Below, in pieces: positions 54,328 through 62,813 of a stretch of 64,000 nt of DNA; the stretch's first letter is position 1, and the number at the start of each line of letters is the position of its first letter. Both the position numbers and the translations under genes were made by a program. The stretch is from Bacteroidota bacterium (GTDB lineage: Bacteria; Bacteroidota; Bacteroidia; UBA4408). The notes under the pieces were generated by a model. It searched no databases. It was not told the origin of the DNA and saw only the letters and a list, made by a program, of their open reading frames with translations. The stretch covers positions 310,001 to 374,000 of the forward strand of contig JADKCP010000003.1 in assembly GCA_016718805.1 (NCBI GenBank), in the 5' to 3' direction.

Positions 54328-54444
54328 ATGAAAGTAAGAACTTCAATAAAGAAGAGAAGCGAAGATTGCAAGATCGTTCGACGCAAAGGTCGCTTGTATG
54401 TGATTAACAAAAAGAACCCTAAGTTTAAGCAACGTCAGGGATAA
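54328..54444 (+). CDS. rpmJ: 50S ribosomal protein L36 (bL36)
   Basis: A 38-residue protein between infA and rpsM. MKVRTSIKKRSEDCKIVRRK then GRLYVINKKNPKFKQRQG. Only one of the four zinc-ligand positions has cysteine (EDCKIV), and the zinc ribbon His/Cys pattern is incomplete, so this is the zinc-free type (C- form). Confidence 0.93.
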   Translation: MKVRTSIKKRSEDCKIVRRKGRLYVINKKNPKFKQRQG

Positions 54445-54469
54445 TCTATAATTCATAATTAATAAATAA

Positions 54470-54844
54470 ATGGCAAGAATTGCAGGTATTGATTTACCAA
54501 AAAACAAAAGAGGTGAAATAGGCTTAACTTATATCTTCGGAATAGGAAGAAGCAGTGCACAACGAATTTTATCACAAGCAGGTGTTGATTGGAACGTTAA
54601 AGTACAAGACTGGAACGATGAGCAATTGAACAACATCCGTACAGCTGTGGGTGAAATTAAGGTAGAAGGAGCGCTTCGTTCAGAGGTACAGTTAAACATT
54701 AAGCGATTGATGGATATCGGTTGTTACCGTGGAATTCGTCACCGTTCAGGTTTGCCTTTACGTGGACAACGTACTAAAAATAATTCTCGTACTCGTAAGG
54801 GTAAAAAGAAAACAGTTGCAAACAAAAAGAAAGTAACTAAATAA
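54470..54844 (+). CDS. rpsM: 30S ribosomal protein S13 (uS13)
   Basis: A 124-residue 30S head protein that contacts the P-site tRNA. MARIAGIDLPKNKRGEIGLT, then YRGIRHRSGLPLRGQRTKNN and a Lys-rich end. Its leader (AATTAATAAATAAATG) is A+T-rich without a Shine-Dalgarno sequence. Confidence 0.96.
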   Translation: MARIAGIDLPKNKRGEIGLTYIFGIGRSSAQRILSQAGVDWNVKVQDWNDEQLNNIRTAVGEIKVEGALRSEVQLNIKRLMDIGCYRGIRHRSGLPLRGQRTKNNSRTRKGKKKTVANKKKVTK

Positions 54845-54924
54845 TAAAGGTTTAGTATAGTTTGAAGGGCGCTTTTTGCCTATCAAGCAAGACTTAAACA
54901 AACGCATTAATATCAAAAAATAAA

Positions 54925-55334
54925 ATGGCTACAAAACAACAATCAGGCGCAGCAGCAGCTAAGACTACTAAAAAAGAGTAGTGCGTGTTGACGCTATTGG
55001 TGAAGCACACATCAATGCTACATTCAATAATATTATCATAGCATTAACCAATACCAACGGGGAAGTTATTTCTTGGGCATCGGCCGGTAAAATGGGTTTT
55101 AAAGGCTCAAAGAAAAATACTCCTTATGCAGCACAGTTAGCTGCAGCAGATTGCGCAAAAGTTGCTCATGAAGCGGGATTGCGTAAAGTGAAGGTGTTTG
55201 TAAAAGGACCTGGTGCAGGACGCGAAAGTGCTATTCGTACTTTGCATACTTCAGGAATTGAAGTGATGGAAATTATGGATATCACACCAATTCCTCACAA
55301 CGGTTGTCGTCCGGCAAAACGCAGAAGAGTATAA
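54925..55334 (+). pseudogene. rpsK: 30S ribosomal protein S11 (uS11) gene with a -1 frameshift
   Basis: From ATG 54925 the frame reads MATKQQSGAAAAKTTKKE and stops at TAG. Adding one A to the run of six at 54970-54975 gives TTKKRVVRVDAIGEAHINA, then FNNIIIALTNTNGEVISWAS, the normal S11 sequence, and the frame runs to the end, VMEIMDITPIPHNGCRPAKR. The repaired protein is 136 residues. Apart from this base nothing is unusual; rpsM and rpsD on either side are intact. Confidence 0.9.
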
Positions 55335-55419
55335 TTAGTAAATTAGTTACAAGCATAATTAAATTAAGAATTTGCCTTAGGTAAGTTCAATAAGTCAACA
55401 ACAAAAAACAAAACAAAAA

Positions 55420-56025
55420 ATGGCAAGATACATCGGACCTAAGTCCAGAATTGCTCGTAAGTTTAAAGAACCAATTTTCGGTCCTGATAAAGCATTAGAG
55501 AAAAAGAATTATCCTCCGGGAATGCATGGTTTAACCAAGAAACGTGCAAAGCAATCAGAATACGCTGTGCAGTTGCAGGAGAAGCAAAAAGCAAAATATA
55601 CTTACGGTATATTAGAAAAGCAATTTGCGAATATATTTGACCGTGCTGCACGTGCACATGGTGTTACAGGTGAGGTATTAATTCAATTAATTGAAGCCCG
55701 TTTAGACAATGTTGTTTTTCGTTTAGGTATTGCACCTACTCGTAGTGCTGCTCGTCAGTTGGTTTCGCATCGTCACATTACGGTAAACGGACACGTTGTA
55801 AACGTTCCATCTTACACGTTAAAACCAGGTGATATAATTGCAATTCGTGAAAAATCACGTTCACTTGAGGTGATCAATAACTCAATTGCAACGCATCCTA
55901 AGGAATATCCTTGGTTGGAGTGGAACCGCGATACAATGACCGGACGTTTTGTGATGGTTCCTGAAAGAAGCCAGGTTCCTGAAAACATCAAGGAACAATT
56001 GATTGTGGAGCTTTACTCACGTTAA
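55420..56025 (+). CDS. rpsD: 30S ribosomal protein S4 (uS4)
   Basis: A 201-residue primary 16S-binding protein. ARYIGPKSRIARKFKEPIFG, then KKNYPPGMHGLTKKRAKQSE and the S4 RNA-binding part ARLDNVVFRLGIAPTRSAAR. Zinc-binding cysteines are absent. Length normal; its leader is very A-rich (AAAACAAAACAAAAAATG). Confidence 0.96.
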   Translation: MARYIGPKSRIARKFKEPIFGPDKALEKKNYPPGMHGLTKKRAKQSEYAVQLQEKQKAKYTYGILEKQFANIFDRAARAHGVTGEVLIQLIEARLDNVVFRLGIAPTRSAARQLVSHRHITVNGHVVNVPSYTLKPGDIIAIREKSRSLEVINNSIATHPKEYPWLEWNRDTMTGRFVMVPERSQVPENIKEQLIVELYSR

Positions 56026-56088
56026 TCTTAATTAGATTAAGGAGTGAAATCAATAATAGTATAAACAATTTAAACTAAATATATACAG

Positions 56089-57081
56089 ATGTCAATTTTA
56101 GCTTTTCAAAAACCCGACAAAGTTGTAATGGTTAATTCAACTGATCGTGAAGGTCAGTTCGAGTTCCGTCCTTTGGAGCCAGGTTATGGTATTACAGTTG
56201 GAAATGCGCTTCGCAGAATTCTTCTTTCATCATTGGAAGGTTTTGCAATTACATCCATCAAAATAGAAGGTGTTGATCATGAATTTTCAACCTTAAAAGG
56301 AGTTGTTGAAGATGTAACTGAAATCATCCTAAACTTAAAGCAGGTTCGTTTCAAAAAACAAATTGAAATGACCGATCACGAGCGCTTAACAGTTACAGTT
56401 AGTGGAAAAAATACTTTTACAGCAGGCGATATCGGGAAATTTACATCAGGGTTTCAAGTATTGAATCCGGATTTGGTTATCTGCAACATGGAGCCTTCTG
56501 TGAAAATTAAGATGGAATTAACCATTGATAAAGGAAGAGGATATGTATCGGCTGAAGAAAATAAACCGGCAAATGCTGTTGCAGGAGTAATCGCAATTGA
56601 CGCTATTTATACACCGATTAAGAATGTTAAAATTAGCATCGAAAATTTCCGTGTTGAACAAAAAACGGATTATGAAAAGCTAATTTTAGATGTTACTACT
56701 GACGGATCAATTCATCCAAAAGAAGCCTTAAAAGAAGCTGCAAAAATTTTAATTCACCACTTTATGCTATTCAGCGACGAGAAAATTACCTTGGATAGCG
56801 AAGATAAAGTAGCGGGTGAAGAATTTGATGAATCGTCGTTACACATGCGTCAATTGTTGAAGACAAAATTATTCGACATGGATTTATCAGTTCGTGCTTT
56901 AAATTGTTTGAAAGCTGCTGATGTTGAAACTTTGGCTGAGTTGGTTTCATTCAACAAAAACGACCTATTGAAGTTCCGTAATTTTGGTAAGAAATCATTG
57001 TCAGAATTGGAAGATTTGGTTCACTCAAAAAATCTAACCTTCGGAATGAACTTAGCTAAATATAAATTGGATAAAGACTAA
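56089..57081 (+). CDS. rpoA: RNA polymerase alpha subunit
   Basis: A 330-residue subunit. The N-terminal domain starts FQKPDKVVMVNSTDREGQFE, with FRPLEPGYGITVGNALRRIL as the dimerisation core and LIHHFMLFSDEKITLDSED before the linker. The C-terminal domain (about 255-325) reads DLSVRALNCLKAADVETLAE and NDLLKFRNFGKKSLSELEDL, which contacts UP elements and activators. Length normal. Confidence 0.97.
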   Translation: MSILAFQKPDKVVMVNSTDREGQFEFRPLEPGYGITVGNALRRILLSSLEGFAITSIKIEGVDHEFSTLKGVVEDVTEIILNLKQVRFKKQIEMTDHERLTVTVSGKNTFTAGDIGKFTSGFQVLNPDLVICNMEPSVKIKMELTIDKGRGYVSAEENKPANAVAGVIAIDAIYTPIKNVKISIENFRVEQKTDYEKLILDVTTDGSIHPKEALKEAAKILIHHFMLFSDEKITLDSEDKVAGEEFDESSLHMRQLLKTKLFDMDLSVRALNCLKAADVETLAELVSFNKNDLLKFRNFGKKSLSELEDLVHSKNLTFGMNLAKYKLDKD

Positions 57082-57176
57082 ATGGTACAAAGTAGTTAGT
57101 ACTGAGATAGGAGACAAATGAGTTCTCGAAAAATTAATCTTTGTACTCTTTACTCTATACTTAATACAAAATAAAA

Positions 57177-57775
57177 ATGAGACACGGAAAAAGAATAATC
57201 ACTTAGGTAGAACAGCCTCACATCGTAAAGCAATGTTGGCAAATATGGCTTGTTCATTGATTTTACATAAAAAAATAAATACCACAGTTGCAAAAGCAAA
57301 GGAATTGCGCAAATATGTTGAACCTTTGATTACTAAATCAAAAGACGACAGTACTCACTCACGCAGAACTGTATTTGCTTACTTAAAGCAAAAGGAAGCA
57401 GTTGCTATGTTGTTCAGAGATGTAGCTACAAAAGTTGCTACACGTCCGGGAGGTTATACCCGTATTTTAAAAACTGGCAATCGTTTGGGTGATAATGCTG
57501 AAATGTGCTTTATTGAATTAGTTGATTACAACGAATTCTTAACAGGTGAAACAAAATCGACAGCTGCAGCTAAACCAAAAGCAACTCGACGTTCACGTGG
57601 AGCAGCTAAAACAGGTGTTAAAGCGGATGCTGATGCAACGATAGTTGAAGAAACAACTTCTGATGATGCAGCAGAAAAAAAGCCTAAAGCAAAGGCAGCA
57701 GCAAAGCCAAAGGCAGAAAAAGCTGAAAAGGCTCCAGCTAAGGCAAAAGCTAAAAAGAAAGACGATAAAGAATAA
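57177..57775 (+). pseudogene. rplQ: 50S ribosomal protein L17 (bL17) gene with a -1 frameshift and a long tail
   Basis: From ATG 57177 the text reads MRHGKRIIT and stops. One more A in the run of five at 57188-57192 gives MRHGKKNNHLGRTASHRKAM and joins the frame that continues LANMACSLILHKKINTTVAK to 57775. The repaired protein is 199 residues. The last 75 or so are a Lys/Ala/Glu-rich tail (KADADATIVEETTSDDAAEK, KAAAKPKAEKAEKAPAKAKA); the L17 core is about 120. It closes the operon and a terminator follows. Confidence 0.9.
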
Positions 57776-57797
57776 ATATCTTTAACTGATATAAAAA

Positions 57798-57826
57798 GGG
57801 AATTGCGAAAGTGATTCCCTTTTTTA
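57798..57826 (+). terminator. Rho-independent terminator of the ribosomal operon
   Basis: GGGAATTGC (57798-57806) pairs with GTGATTCCC (57811-57819) around a GAAA tetraloop, with two G-T pairs. A run of T follows to 57826. A run of A precedes it. Confidence 0.92.
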
Positions 57827-58013
57827 TTGCACTTTTTTTGAATTGAAAATAATAAGCTATTAAGTGAAATTCAAATAGAGCACACTTCGCATTATTGATT
57901 TGTACTATAATCGATTTGGATACTACAGAATTTGCAAATAAGTTGTAATTAATTTCCTACCTTTAGTTTGAAAATTTAGTTGAACGCATTGAAGCAACCT
58001 TATCAATTACACT

Positions 58014-58259
58014 ATGAAACTATCGCACATAAAATTCAGTTTTTTGCTACTGTTGTTAGCAAGCATTTCAATATCCTGCAAACGAGATTATAATTGCAAT
58101 TGCCAGATTAAGGCTTTAAATAGCAATGGAACAGACGAAACTTATAATTTTTTAATCATAGGGGAAAGTAAAAGTGATGCGCAAGACGAATGTGATACAC
58201 AAGAAAAATTTCTTGAAAATAATGATGAAAAAGTTAGTTGCGATTTGGATCCTGCCTAA
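58014..58259 (+). CDS. Small cysteine-rich lipoprotein, family unknown
   Basis: An 81-residue protein with a signal peptide ending at a lipobox (FSFLLLLLASISIS then Cys). The mature part starts CKRDYNCNCQI and has further cysteines in DAQDECDTQ and VSCDLDPA. The cysteine layout (cluster at the lipid end, one in the middle, one near the C-terminus) resembles the two genes near 7.6-8.1 kb. A possible TACCTTTA box lies near 57958. No named family is recognised. Confidence 0.75.
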   Translation: MKLSHIKFSFLLLLLASISISCKRDYNCNCQIKALNSNGTDETYNFLIIGESKSDAQDECDTQEKFLENNDEKVSCDLDPA

Positions 58260-58325
58260 GCAGTTTAAGCTTAATTAGAATTGAAAGTACCATCCTTGTA
58301 ATTGGCAAATTGAGATTGGAACAAA

Positions 58326-58748
58326 CTACTGAATTTTCAAATTATCCTGTTCATCTAATTCCCAAAAGGGATTAAATGCTACTTCAAATAGATGACCATC
58401 TAAATCTTTGAAATATCCACTATAACCTCCCCAATATACCTTTTGCGCAGGTTTTACTAAAGTGCCTCCTGCTTTTACGGCTTCGGTAAGAACCGCGTCA
58501 ACTTCGCTTTCATTTTTTGCATTTAGAGAAAATGTAATTCCTGCAAACCCGGCTGCAGTATCAGATTGTTGTGCATCGGCAGCTAATTCGTGTCGGGGAT
58601 GCAATGCGAGGGTTATTCCCCCTAAAGGAAATAACGCTAGACTTTCGACACTCATCTCAGATTTTTTCCAGCCAAGTCTTTCAAAAAATTTAACCGATTT
58701 TTCAAAATCAATTGTACCAAGGGTTATAAGATTTAATTTTTGGCGCAT
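58326..58748 (-). CDS. VOC (glyoxalase/bleomycin-resistance) family protein
   Basis: A 140-residue protein with the vicinal-oxygen-chelate fold. KLNLITLGTIDFEKSVKFFE opens the first beta-alpha-beta motif; GWKKSEMSVESLALFPLGGI and VYWGGYSGYFKDLDGHLFEV belong to the second. Metal-ligand candidates are the His in LALHPRH and the Glu in HLFEVAFN. The substrate is unknown. It starts 2 bases after the DinB-like gene ends. Confidence 0.88.
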   Translation of the reverse strand: MRQKLNLITLGTIDFEKSVKFFERLGWKKSEMSVESLALFPLGGITLALHPRHELAADAQQSDTAAGFAGITFSLNAKNESEVDAVLTEAVKAGGTLVKPAQKVYWGGYSGYFKDLDGHLFEVAFNPFWELDEQDNLKIQ

Positions 58749-58750
58749 GC

Positions 58751-59278
58751 TTATTTCTTCAAGTTAGTGATACATTGTTCATGATGGTGTTGTACGTGAT
58801 AGAGCGTAAAATAATACATTTCTCGAACGGTGAGTTTACCCAGTAATGGATGAGGAAGTATAATTAAATCGAATTCTTCATCCGAAAATTTTGATTGCAT
58901 GCTGCAAAGTTTTTCAACCAATTTTAGCAGCTTGTTTCGAACATTTTCTTTTTGTGAAAAGGCAATTTGCTTGGGCGAAAAACGGGCAGGTGCTCGTCCA
59001 CCTTCAGCCAGTTTTTGTTTGTAACGTAAAACTAATTCATCGTAACTGCGCGACTTGCGATTTGCTTTTCCGAACCAAGTTTTAAGTACAAATTTTGGTA
59101 AACGCAAGGCCCAAATTAAAGGAGAAACACTCATTACAATGTGTTGTAGTTGTTGACCAGCATTCCATTTGTTTCCGGCTGCCGAATGTAAAAAATCACT
59201 TTCATTCAGCGCAACAATAGTATTGGTAAATTCTATATGTTTTTGTAGGAGTTGCTTTTTAAGTTCGGTCGCTTGCAT
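58751..59278 (-). CDS. DinB-like (YfiT/DUF1569-type) family protein
   Basis: A 175-residue four-helix protein. The metal-ligand pattern is His in WNAGQQLQHIVMS and the two histidines in YFTLYHVQHHHEQCITNLKK. This is the DinB/YfiT-like fold, often linked to thiol-dependent transferases or metal hydrolases. The substrate is not known. It lies 34 bases after the FdhF/YdeP-like gene and before the VOC gene. Confidence 0.85.
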   Translation of the reverse strand: MQATELKKQLLQKHIEFTNTIVALNESDFLHSAAGNKWNAGQQLQHIVMSVSPLIWALRLPKFVLKTWFGKANRKSRSYDELVLRYKQKLAEGGRAPARFSPKQIAFSQKENVRNKLLKLVEKLCSMQSKFSDEEFDLIILPHPLLGKLTVREMYYFTLYHVQHHHEQCITNLKK

Positions 59279-59312
59279 ACTGGGTTTTTCTAAAAGTCTA
59301 ATGTGTAATAAT

Positions 59313-61619
59313 TTATTGCTTCGATTTTTGAAGGGTAATTAATACCATTTTTGAAGTAGGTGTATTACTTTTATCGGCAGTACTATTAATGGGAACTAAC
59401 ACATTTGTTTCAGGAAAATAAGTAGCTGTGCATCGTTCAGGTATACTGAATTCAATAACAATAAATTTATGTGCTACACGCGTTACATTGTCGTAGTTAT
59501 TGTATAAATCAACCACATCGCCATTTTTTAAACCATGTTTTGCAATGTCGTTTGCATTCATAAAAATTACTCTACGCTCATTAAAAACTCCTCTATAGCG
59601 ATCGTTAAGGCCATAAATTGTAGTGTTAAACTGATCGTGACTGCGAATGGTCATCATCATTAACTCATTACTTTTTAATTTAATAGGAGCAATATGTGCA
59701 ATATTAAAATTTGCTTTTCCATTCAAGGTTGCAAATGTTCCTTCACGTGAAGTGTTGGGTAAATAAAATCCTCCAGGAATTCGTACTCGTTGATTATATT
59801 GATTAAAGCCCGGAATGGTTTTTTCAATTGCATTCCGAATTTCATCGTAATCATTTCCAAATTTTAGCCAATCAACTTTAGATTTATTAACTAATACAGC
59901 ATTGGCCATGCGGCAAACAATTGTTGGTTCGCTCAGTAAATTTGTAGAGACCGGTTTTAAATTTCCCTTGCTCAATTGGATTACTCCCATTGAGTTTTCG
60001 GTAGTTATAAATTGTTCCTTACCATTTACAACATCTTTATCGCTTCGGGCTAAACAAGGCAATATGATGGCTTCTTCACCGTGTATTAAATGGCTTCGGT
60101 TTAATTTAGTACTCACATGCACCGTGAGTTTGCAATTTTGTAAAGCTTCGGCAGTGTAGGTTGTATCGGGTGTTGCCGAAAGAAAATTTCCACCCATGGC
60201 AATAAAAACTTTTGCCTTGCCCTCTTTCATTGCATGTATGCACTCAACAGTATCGTAACCGTGTTTTTTGGGAGGCTCAAAATTGAAGGCGTTCTGAATG
60301 TTTTTTAAAAATGCTTCAGATGGCTTTTCATAAATTCCCATGGTGCGATCGCCTTGTACATTGCTGTGTCCACGCACCGGACAAGTGCCGGCACCCGATT
60401 TTGCAATACTGCCTTTTAGCAATAATAAATTTACAACTTCTTTAATGGTGTCAACGGCATTTTTATGTTGCGTTAAACCCATTGCCCAGCAGGCAATTAT
60501 TTTTGTTTTGTGCTTTAGCAGCGATGCAAATTCAATTACTTGTTCTTCCGAAATTCCGCTTTCGGCTATCAGTTGAGCTAAATTTAAACCGCTTAAATGT
60601 TTTTTAAATTCAGCATACCCTGCTGTATGTTGCGCTATAAATGGTAAATCGAAAACAGTACCTGGATTTTTTTCTTCTTCCTGTAAAAGCAAGAGTTCAA
60701 CAGCTTGCAGCAAGGCCATGTCGCCATTGAGTTTAACCTGTAAAAACAGATCGGTTAATTTGGCTTTAATTCCAAGTGCTCCTTTAATTGTTTGTGGATT
60801 GCTAAAGCTGATTAATCCGGTTTCGGGAAGTGGATTAATCGATATTATTTTAGCACCTTTTTCTTTGGCTTTTTGCAATGCGCTAAGCATGCGAGGATGG
60901 TTGGTCCCGGGATTTTGTCCGAGAATTAGAATAACTTCAGCTTCATAAAAATCTTCGAGTTTTACAGAACCTTTTCCAATTCCAATCGATTCATTTAAAG
61001 CAACACCGCTGCTTTCGTGACACATGTTGCTGCAATCGGGAAGGTTGTTGGTTCCATATTCACGTACAAACAACTGGTACAAAAAGGCGGCTTCATTGCT
61101 GGTTCGTCCAGATGTATAAAACACAGCTTCATCGGGCGAACTAAGCGAGTTTAAATGCACAGCGATTTTTTGAAAGGCATCGTTCCAGCTAATTTCTGTG
61201 TAATGACTTGCACCTTTGGCAAGAAACATGGGCTGGGCAACACGGCCTTTTTTACCAATTTGATAATCGTCGAGTTGTGATAAATCGGCAACCGAATTTG
61301 CTGCGAAAAAATCGGCAGTAAGTTTTTTTGAAGTTGCTTCTTCGGCAATAGCTTTTGCCCCATTTTCGCAATATTCGGCAATACCTGAACGTTCGTCGTC
61401 GGGATCAGGCCAAGCACATCCGGGGCAATCGTAACCATCTTTTTGGTTGAGCTTAGCAAGGGCTTTTAATCCGCGTGTTACACTCATTTCACTAAAAATA
61501 TGCTCGGCACTCGAAATAACAGCAGGAATTCCAGCAGCTACAGTTTTAGGAGAAGTTAATTTGAGGCCGGTAAATTTTTCCGGATTTTCTGCATGAACAT
61601 GTTCTTTTTCTTCACTCAT
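59313..61619 (-). CDS. FdhF/YdeP-family molybdopterin oxidoreductase
   Basis: A 768-residue cytoplasmic molybdopterin-dependent enzyme. The N-terminal CPGC motif (GYDCPGCAWPDPDDE) is typical of the YdeP group and replaces the 4Fe-4S cysteines of classical formate dehydrogenase. The molybdopterin-binding body has YTSGRTSNEAAFLYQLFVRE, DCSNMCHESSGVALNESIG, ILILGQNPGTNHPRMLSALQ and the C-terminal MTIRSHDQFNTTIYGLNDRY. YdeP is linked to acid resistance in E. coli; the substrate is unknown. The 122-residue gene upstream ends 3 bases away. Confidence 0.9.
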   Translation of the reverse strand: MSEEKEHVHAENPEKFTGLKLTSPKTVAAGIPAVISSAEHIFSEMSVTRGLKALAKLNQKDGYDCPGCAWPDPDDERSGIAEYCENGAKAIAEEATSKKLTADFFAANSVADLSQLDDYQIGKKGRVAQPMFLAKGASHYTEISWNDAFQKIAVHLNSLSSPDEAVFYTSGRTSNEAAFLYQLFVREYGTNNLPDCSNMCHESSGVALNESIGIGKGSVKLEDFYEAEVILILGQNPGTNHPRMLSALQKAKEKGAKIISINPLPETGLISFSNPQTIKGALGIKAKLTDLFLQVKLNGDMALLQAVELLLLQEEEKNPGTVFDLPFIAQHTAGYAEFKKHLSGLNLAQLIAESGISEEQVIEFASLLKHKTKIIACWAMGLTQHKNAVDTIKEVVNLLLLKGSIAKSGAGTCPVRGHSNVQGDRTMGIYEKPSEAFLKNIQNAFNFEPPKKHGYDTVECIHAMKEGKAKVFIAMGGNFLSATPDTTYTAEALQNCKLTVHVSTKLNRSHLIHGEEAIILPCLARSDKDVVNGKEQFITTENSMGVIQLSKGNLKPVSTNLLSEPTIVCRMANAVLVNKSKVDWLKFGNDYDEIRNAIEKTIPGFNQYNQRVRIPGGFYLPNTSREGTFATLNGKANFNIAHIAPIKLKSNELMMMTIRSHDQFNTTIYGLNDRYRGVFNERRVIFMNANDIAKHGLKNGDVVDLYNNYDNVTRVAHKFIVIEFSIPERCTATYFPETNVLVPINSTADKSNTPTSKMVLITLQKSKQ

Positions 61620-61622
61620 AGT

Positions 61623-61991
61623 TTAACAAACTGCATTAGGATTCGGATAATTATCAGATTGGTCTTCGAAAGTATTATCAAGGCACACAAAATCTTTTTC
61701 AATTAAAAGAAATAGTGTTTTATCCCCTGCTATTTTTTGTTTGTTTTCAAATCCGACTATATCGGTTGTTACCCATTCATGCTGCACTTTAGTAGGCACA
61801 TAAACAGTTATTTTTTGATGATTAAAATCGGCGCATAATTCACTTGCATCAGCACTAGAAGCCAAAGCATAAGTAAATTTAGCTGTTCCAAATTCGGTAC
61901 TTTCTTCTAGGTATCCGAGACTTGCAAATTTGTCGATTTCAGTTTTGGAAAGTCGCAAACGAACGGAGTTTCCTTTAATTCGAATTTTCAT
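61623..61991 (-). CDS. DUF7009-like small protein before the molybdoenzyme
   Basis: A 122-residue soluble protein: MKIRIKGNSVRLRLSKTEID starts it, with YLEESTEFGTAKFTYALASS and a C-terminal NPNAVC. I recall this pattern as the DUF7009 family, but the number is from memory. The last residue is cysteine. It precedes the FdhF/YdeP-type gene by 3 bases and is probably cotranscribed, which hints at a helper role for that enzyme. Confidence 0.6.
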   Translation of the reverse strand: MKIRIKGNSVRLRLSKTEIDKFASLGYLEESTEFGTAKFTYALASSADASELCADFNHQKITVYVPTKVQHEWVTTDIVGFENKQKIAGDKTLFLLIEKDFVCLDNTFEDQSDNYPNPNAVC

Positions 61992-62161
61992 AGTATAGAT
62001 TGCTTCGCCGATTTTAATTAATATTCTCAGCAGTTTAAGGCTTTATAAAAGTATTTAAATTGTATTTCAACAAAGTAAAAGTAAGAATTGTTGAGGTTAG
62101 TTTTTGTATAAATGAATTGATAATTTTGTTTTTGAAAGTTTCGTCGAAGAATTCTGCTAGT

Positions 62162-62293
62162 ATGGCCAATCAACCTCCTGTGAAACGTGCATCAATTTTA
62201 GCCTGGTTAAAACGCATCGGCTGGGTTGGGTTTTTCTTTTTCCTCCTTAAGGGATTGGTATGGATTGCGCTTAGTTATTGGATAGTAAAATAA
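62162..62293 (+). CDS. Small single-span membrane protein (43 residues)
   Basis: From ATG 62162: MANQPPVKRASILAWLKRIG then WVGFFFFLLKGLVWIALSYW. It has a basic N-terminus and one hydrophobic segment near 20-40. Its promoter is not clear. A longer frame upstream (from 62060) gives no better start. The function is unknown; the gene stands 80 bases before the Cys/His protein. Confidence 0.55.
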   Translation: MANQPPVKRASILAWLKRIGWVGFFFFLLKGLVWIALSYWIVK

Positions 62294-62346
62294 ATAATTA
62301 GTAGGTTTTTAATGACATCTATCACTTTTTATTAGCTAATGATTCG

Positions 62347-62354
62347 TAACTTTG
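62347..62354 (+). promoter_or_regulatory. TAnnTTTG promoter element
   Basis: TAACTTTG lies 18 bases before the GTG start of the Cys/His-rich gene at 62373. Confidence 0.5.
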
Positions 62355-62372
62355 TAAAAAAATAAGAAACTC

Positions 62373-62744
62373 GTGTATCGCTTGGTAAGTGTTTTGGTTT
62401 TAGTGGGAATAGTGCTGCAAAGCTTAAGTAGCGCATTTTTGCTCGCACATTACCACTACAATAAAGCATCCATTACTGCTAAGTATTGTGAAAATAAAGC
62501 AAAGCCGAAATTAAAATGTAATGGTCAATGTCATTTGCGTAAGCAGCTAAAACAAGACGAGCAGCAAAAAGAGAATCCGGCATCTCCTTTAAAAAACAAA
62601 ACAGATATACTTCAGTATTTTCAAGACTTTTCAACTAGCATTCTACAAGATAGAAATTACCAGTTAGTTCAACCTACATTTACAACTTCAACATTTCATG
62701 AACAGCTGGTAATTTTAGCTGTTTTTCATCCACCCACAGTTTAG
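62373..62744 (+). CDS. Small Cys/His-containing exported or membrane protein
   Basis: A 123-residue protein with a GTG start at 62373. It begins with a hydrophobic stretch, YRLVSVLVLVGIVLQSLSS. The next part has HYHYNKASITAKYCENKAK, then LKCNGQCHLRKQLKQDEQQ, a C-x3-C-H pattern that could bind a metal. The rest is polar. I recall similar proteins (YCENKxxPxxxCNGxCxLxKQL) in Bacteroidota near copper genes, but no function is established. It precedes the barrel protein by 69 bases. Confidence 0.6.
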   Translation: MYRLVSVLVLVGIVLQSLSSAFLLAHYHYNKASITAKYCENKAKPKLKCNGQCHLRKQLKQDEQQKENPASPLKNKTDILQYFQDFSTSILQDRNYQLVQPTFTTSTFHEQLVILAVFHPPTV

Positions 62745-62813
62745 GTTATTCCTTTTATTCGAATTCTGGAAAATTTCCACTATTCTTTTATTAACCTTTA
62801 CTAATATCAACTT

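Noticed and set aside
48573..57192. Programmed ribosomal frameshifting in rplE, rplO, rpsK and rplQ
   Set aside because: The sites lack a clear slippery heptamer plus structure common to all, and the shifts go in both directions. One-base homopolymer errors fit all four more simply.
59741..59752. CTTCACGTGAAG palindrome resembling a ParB parS site
   Set aside because: It matches only about 11 of 16 positions of the usual parS and lies inside the molybdoenzyme coding sequence, far from parAB. No better site was seen.
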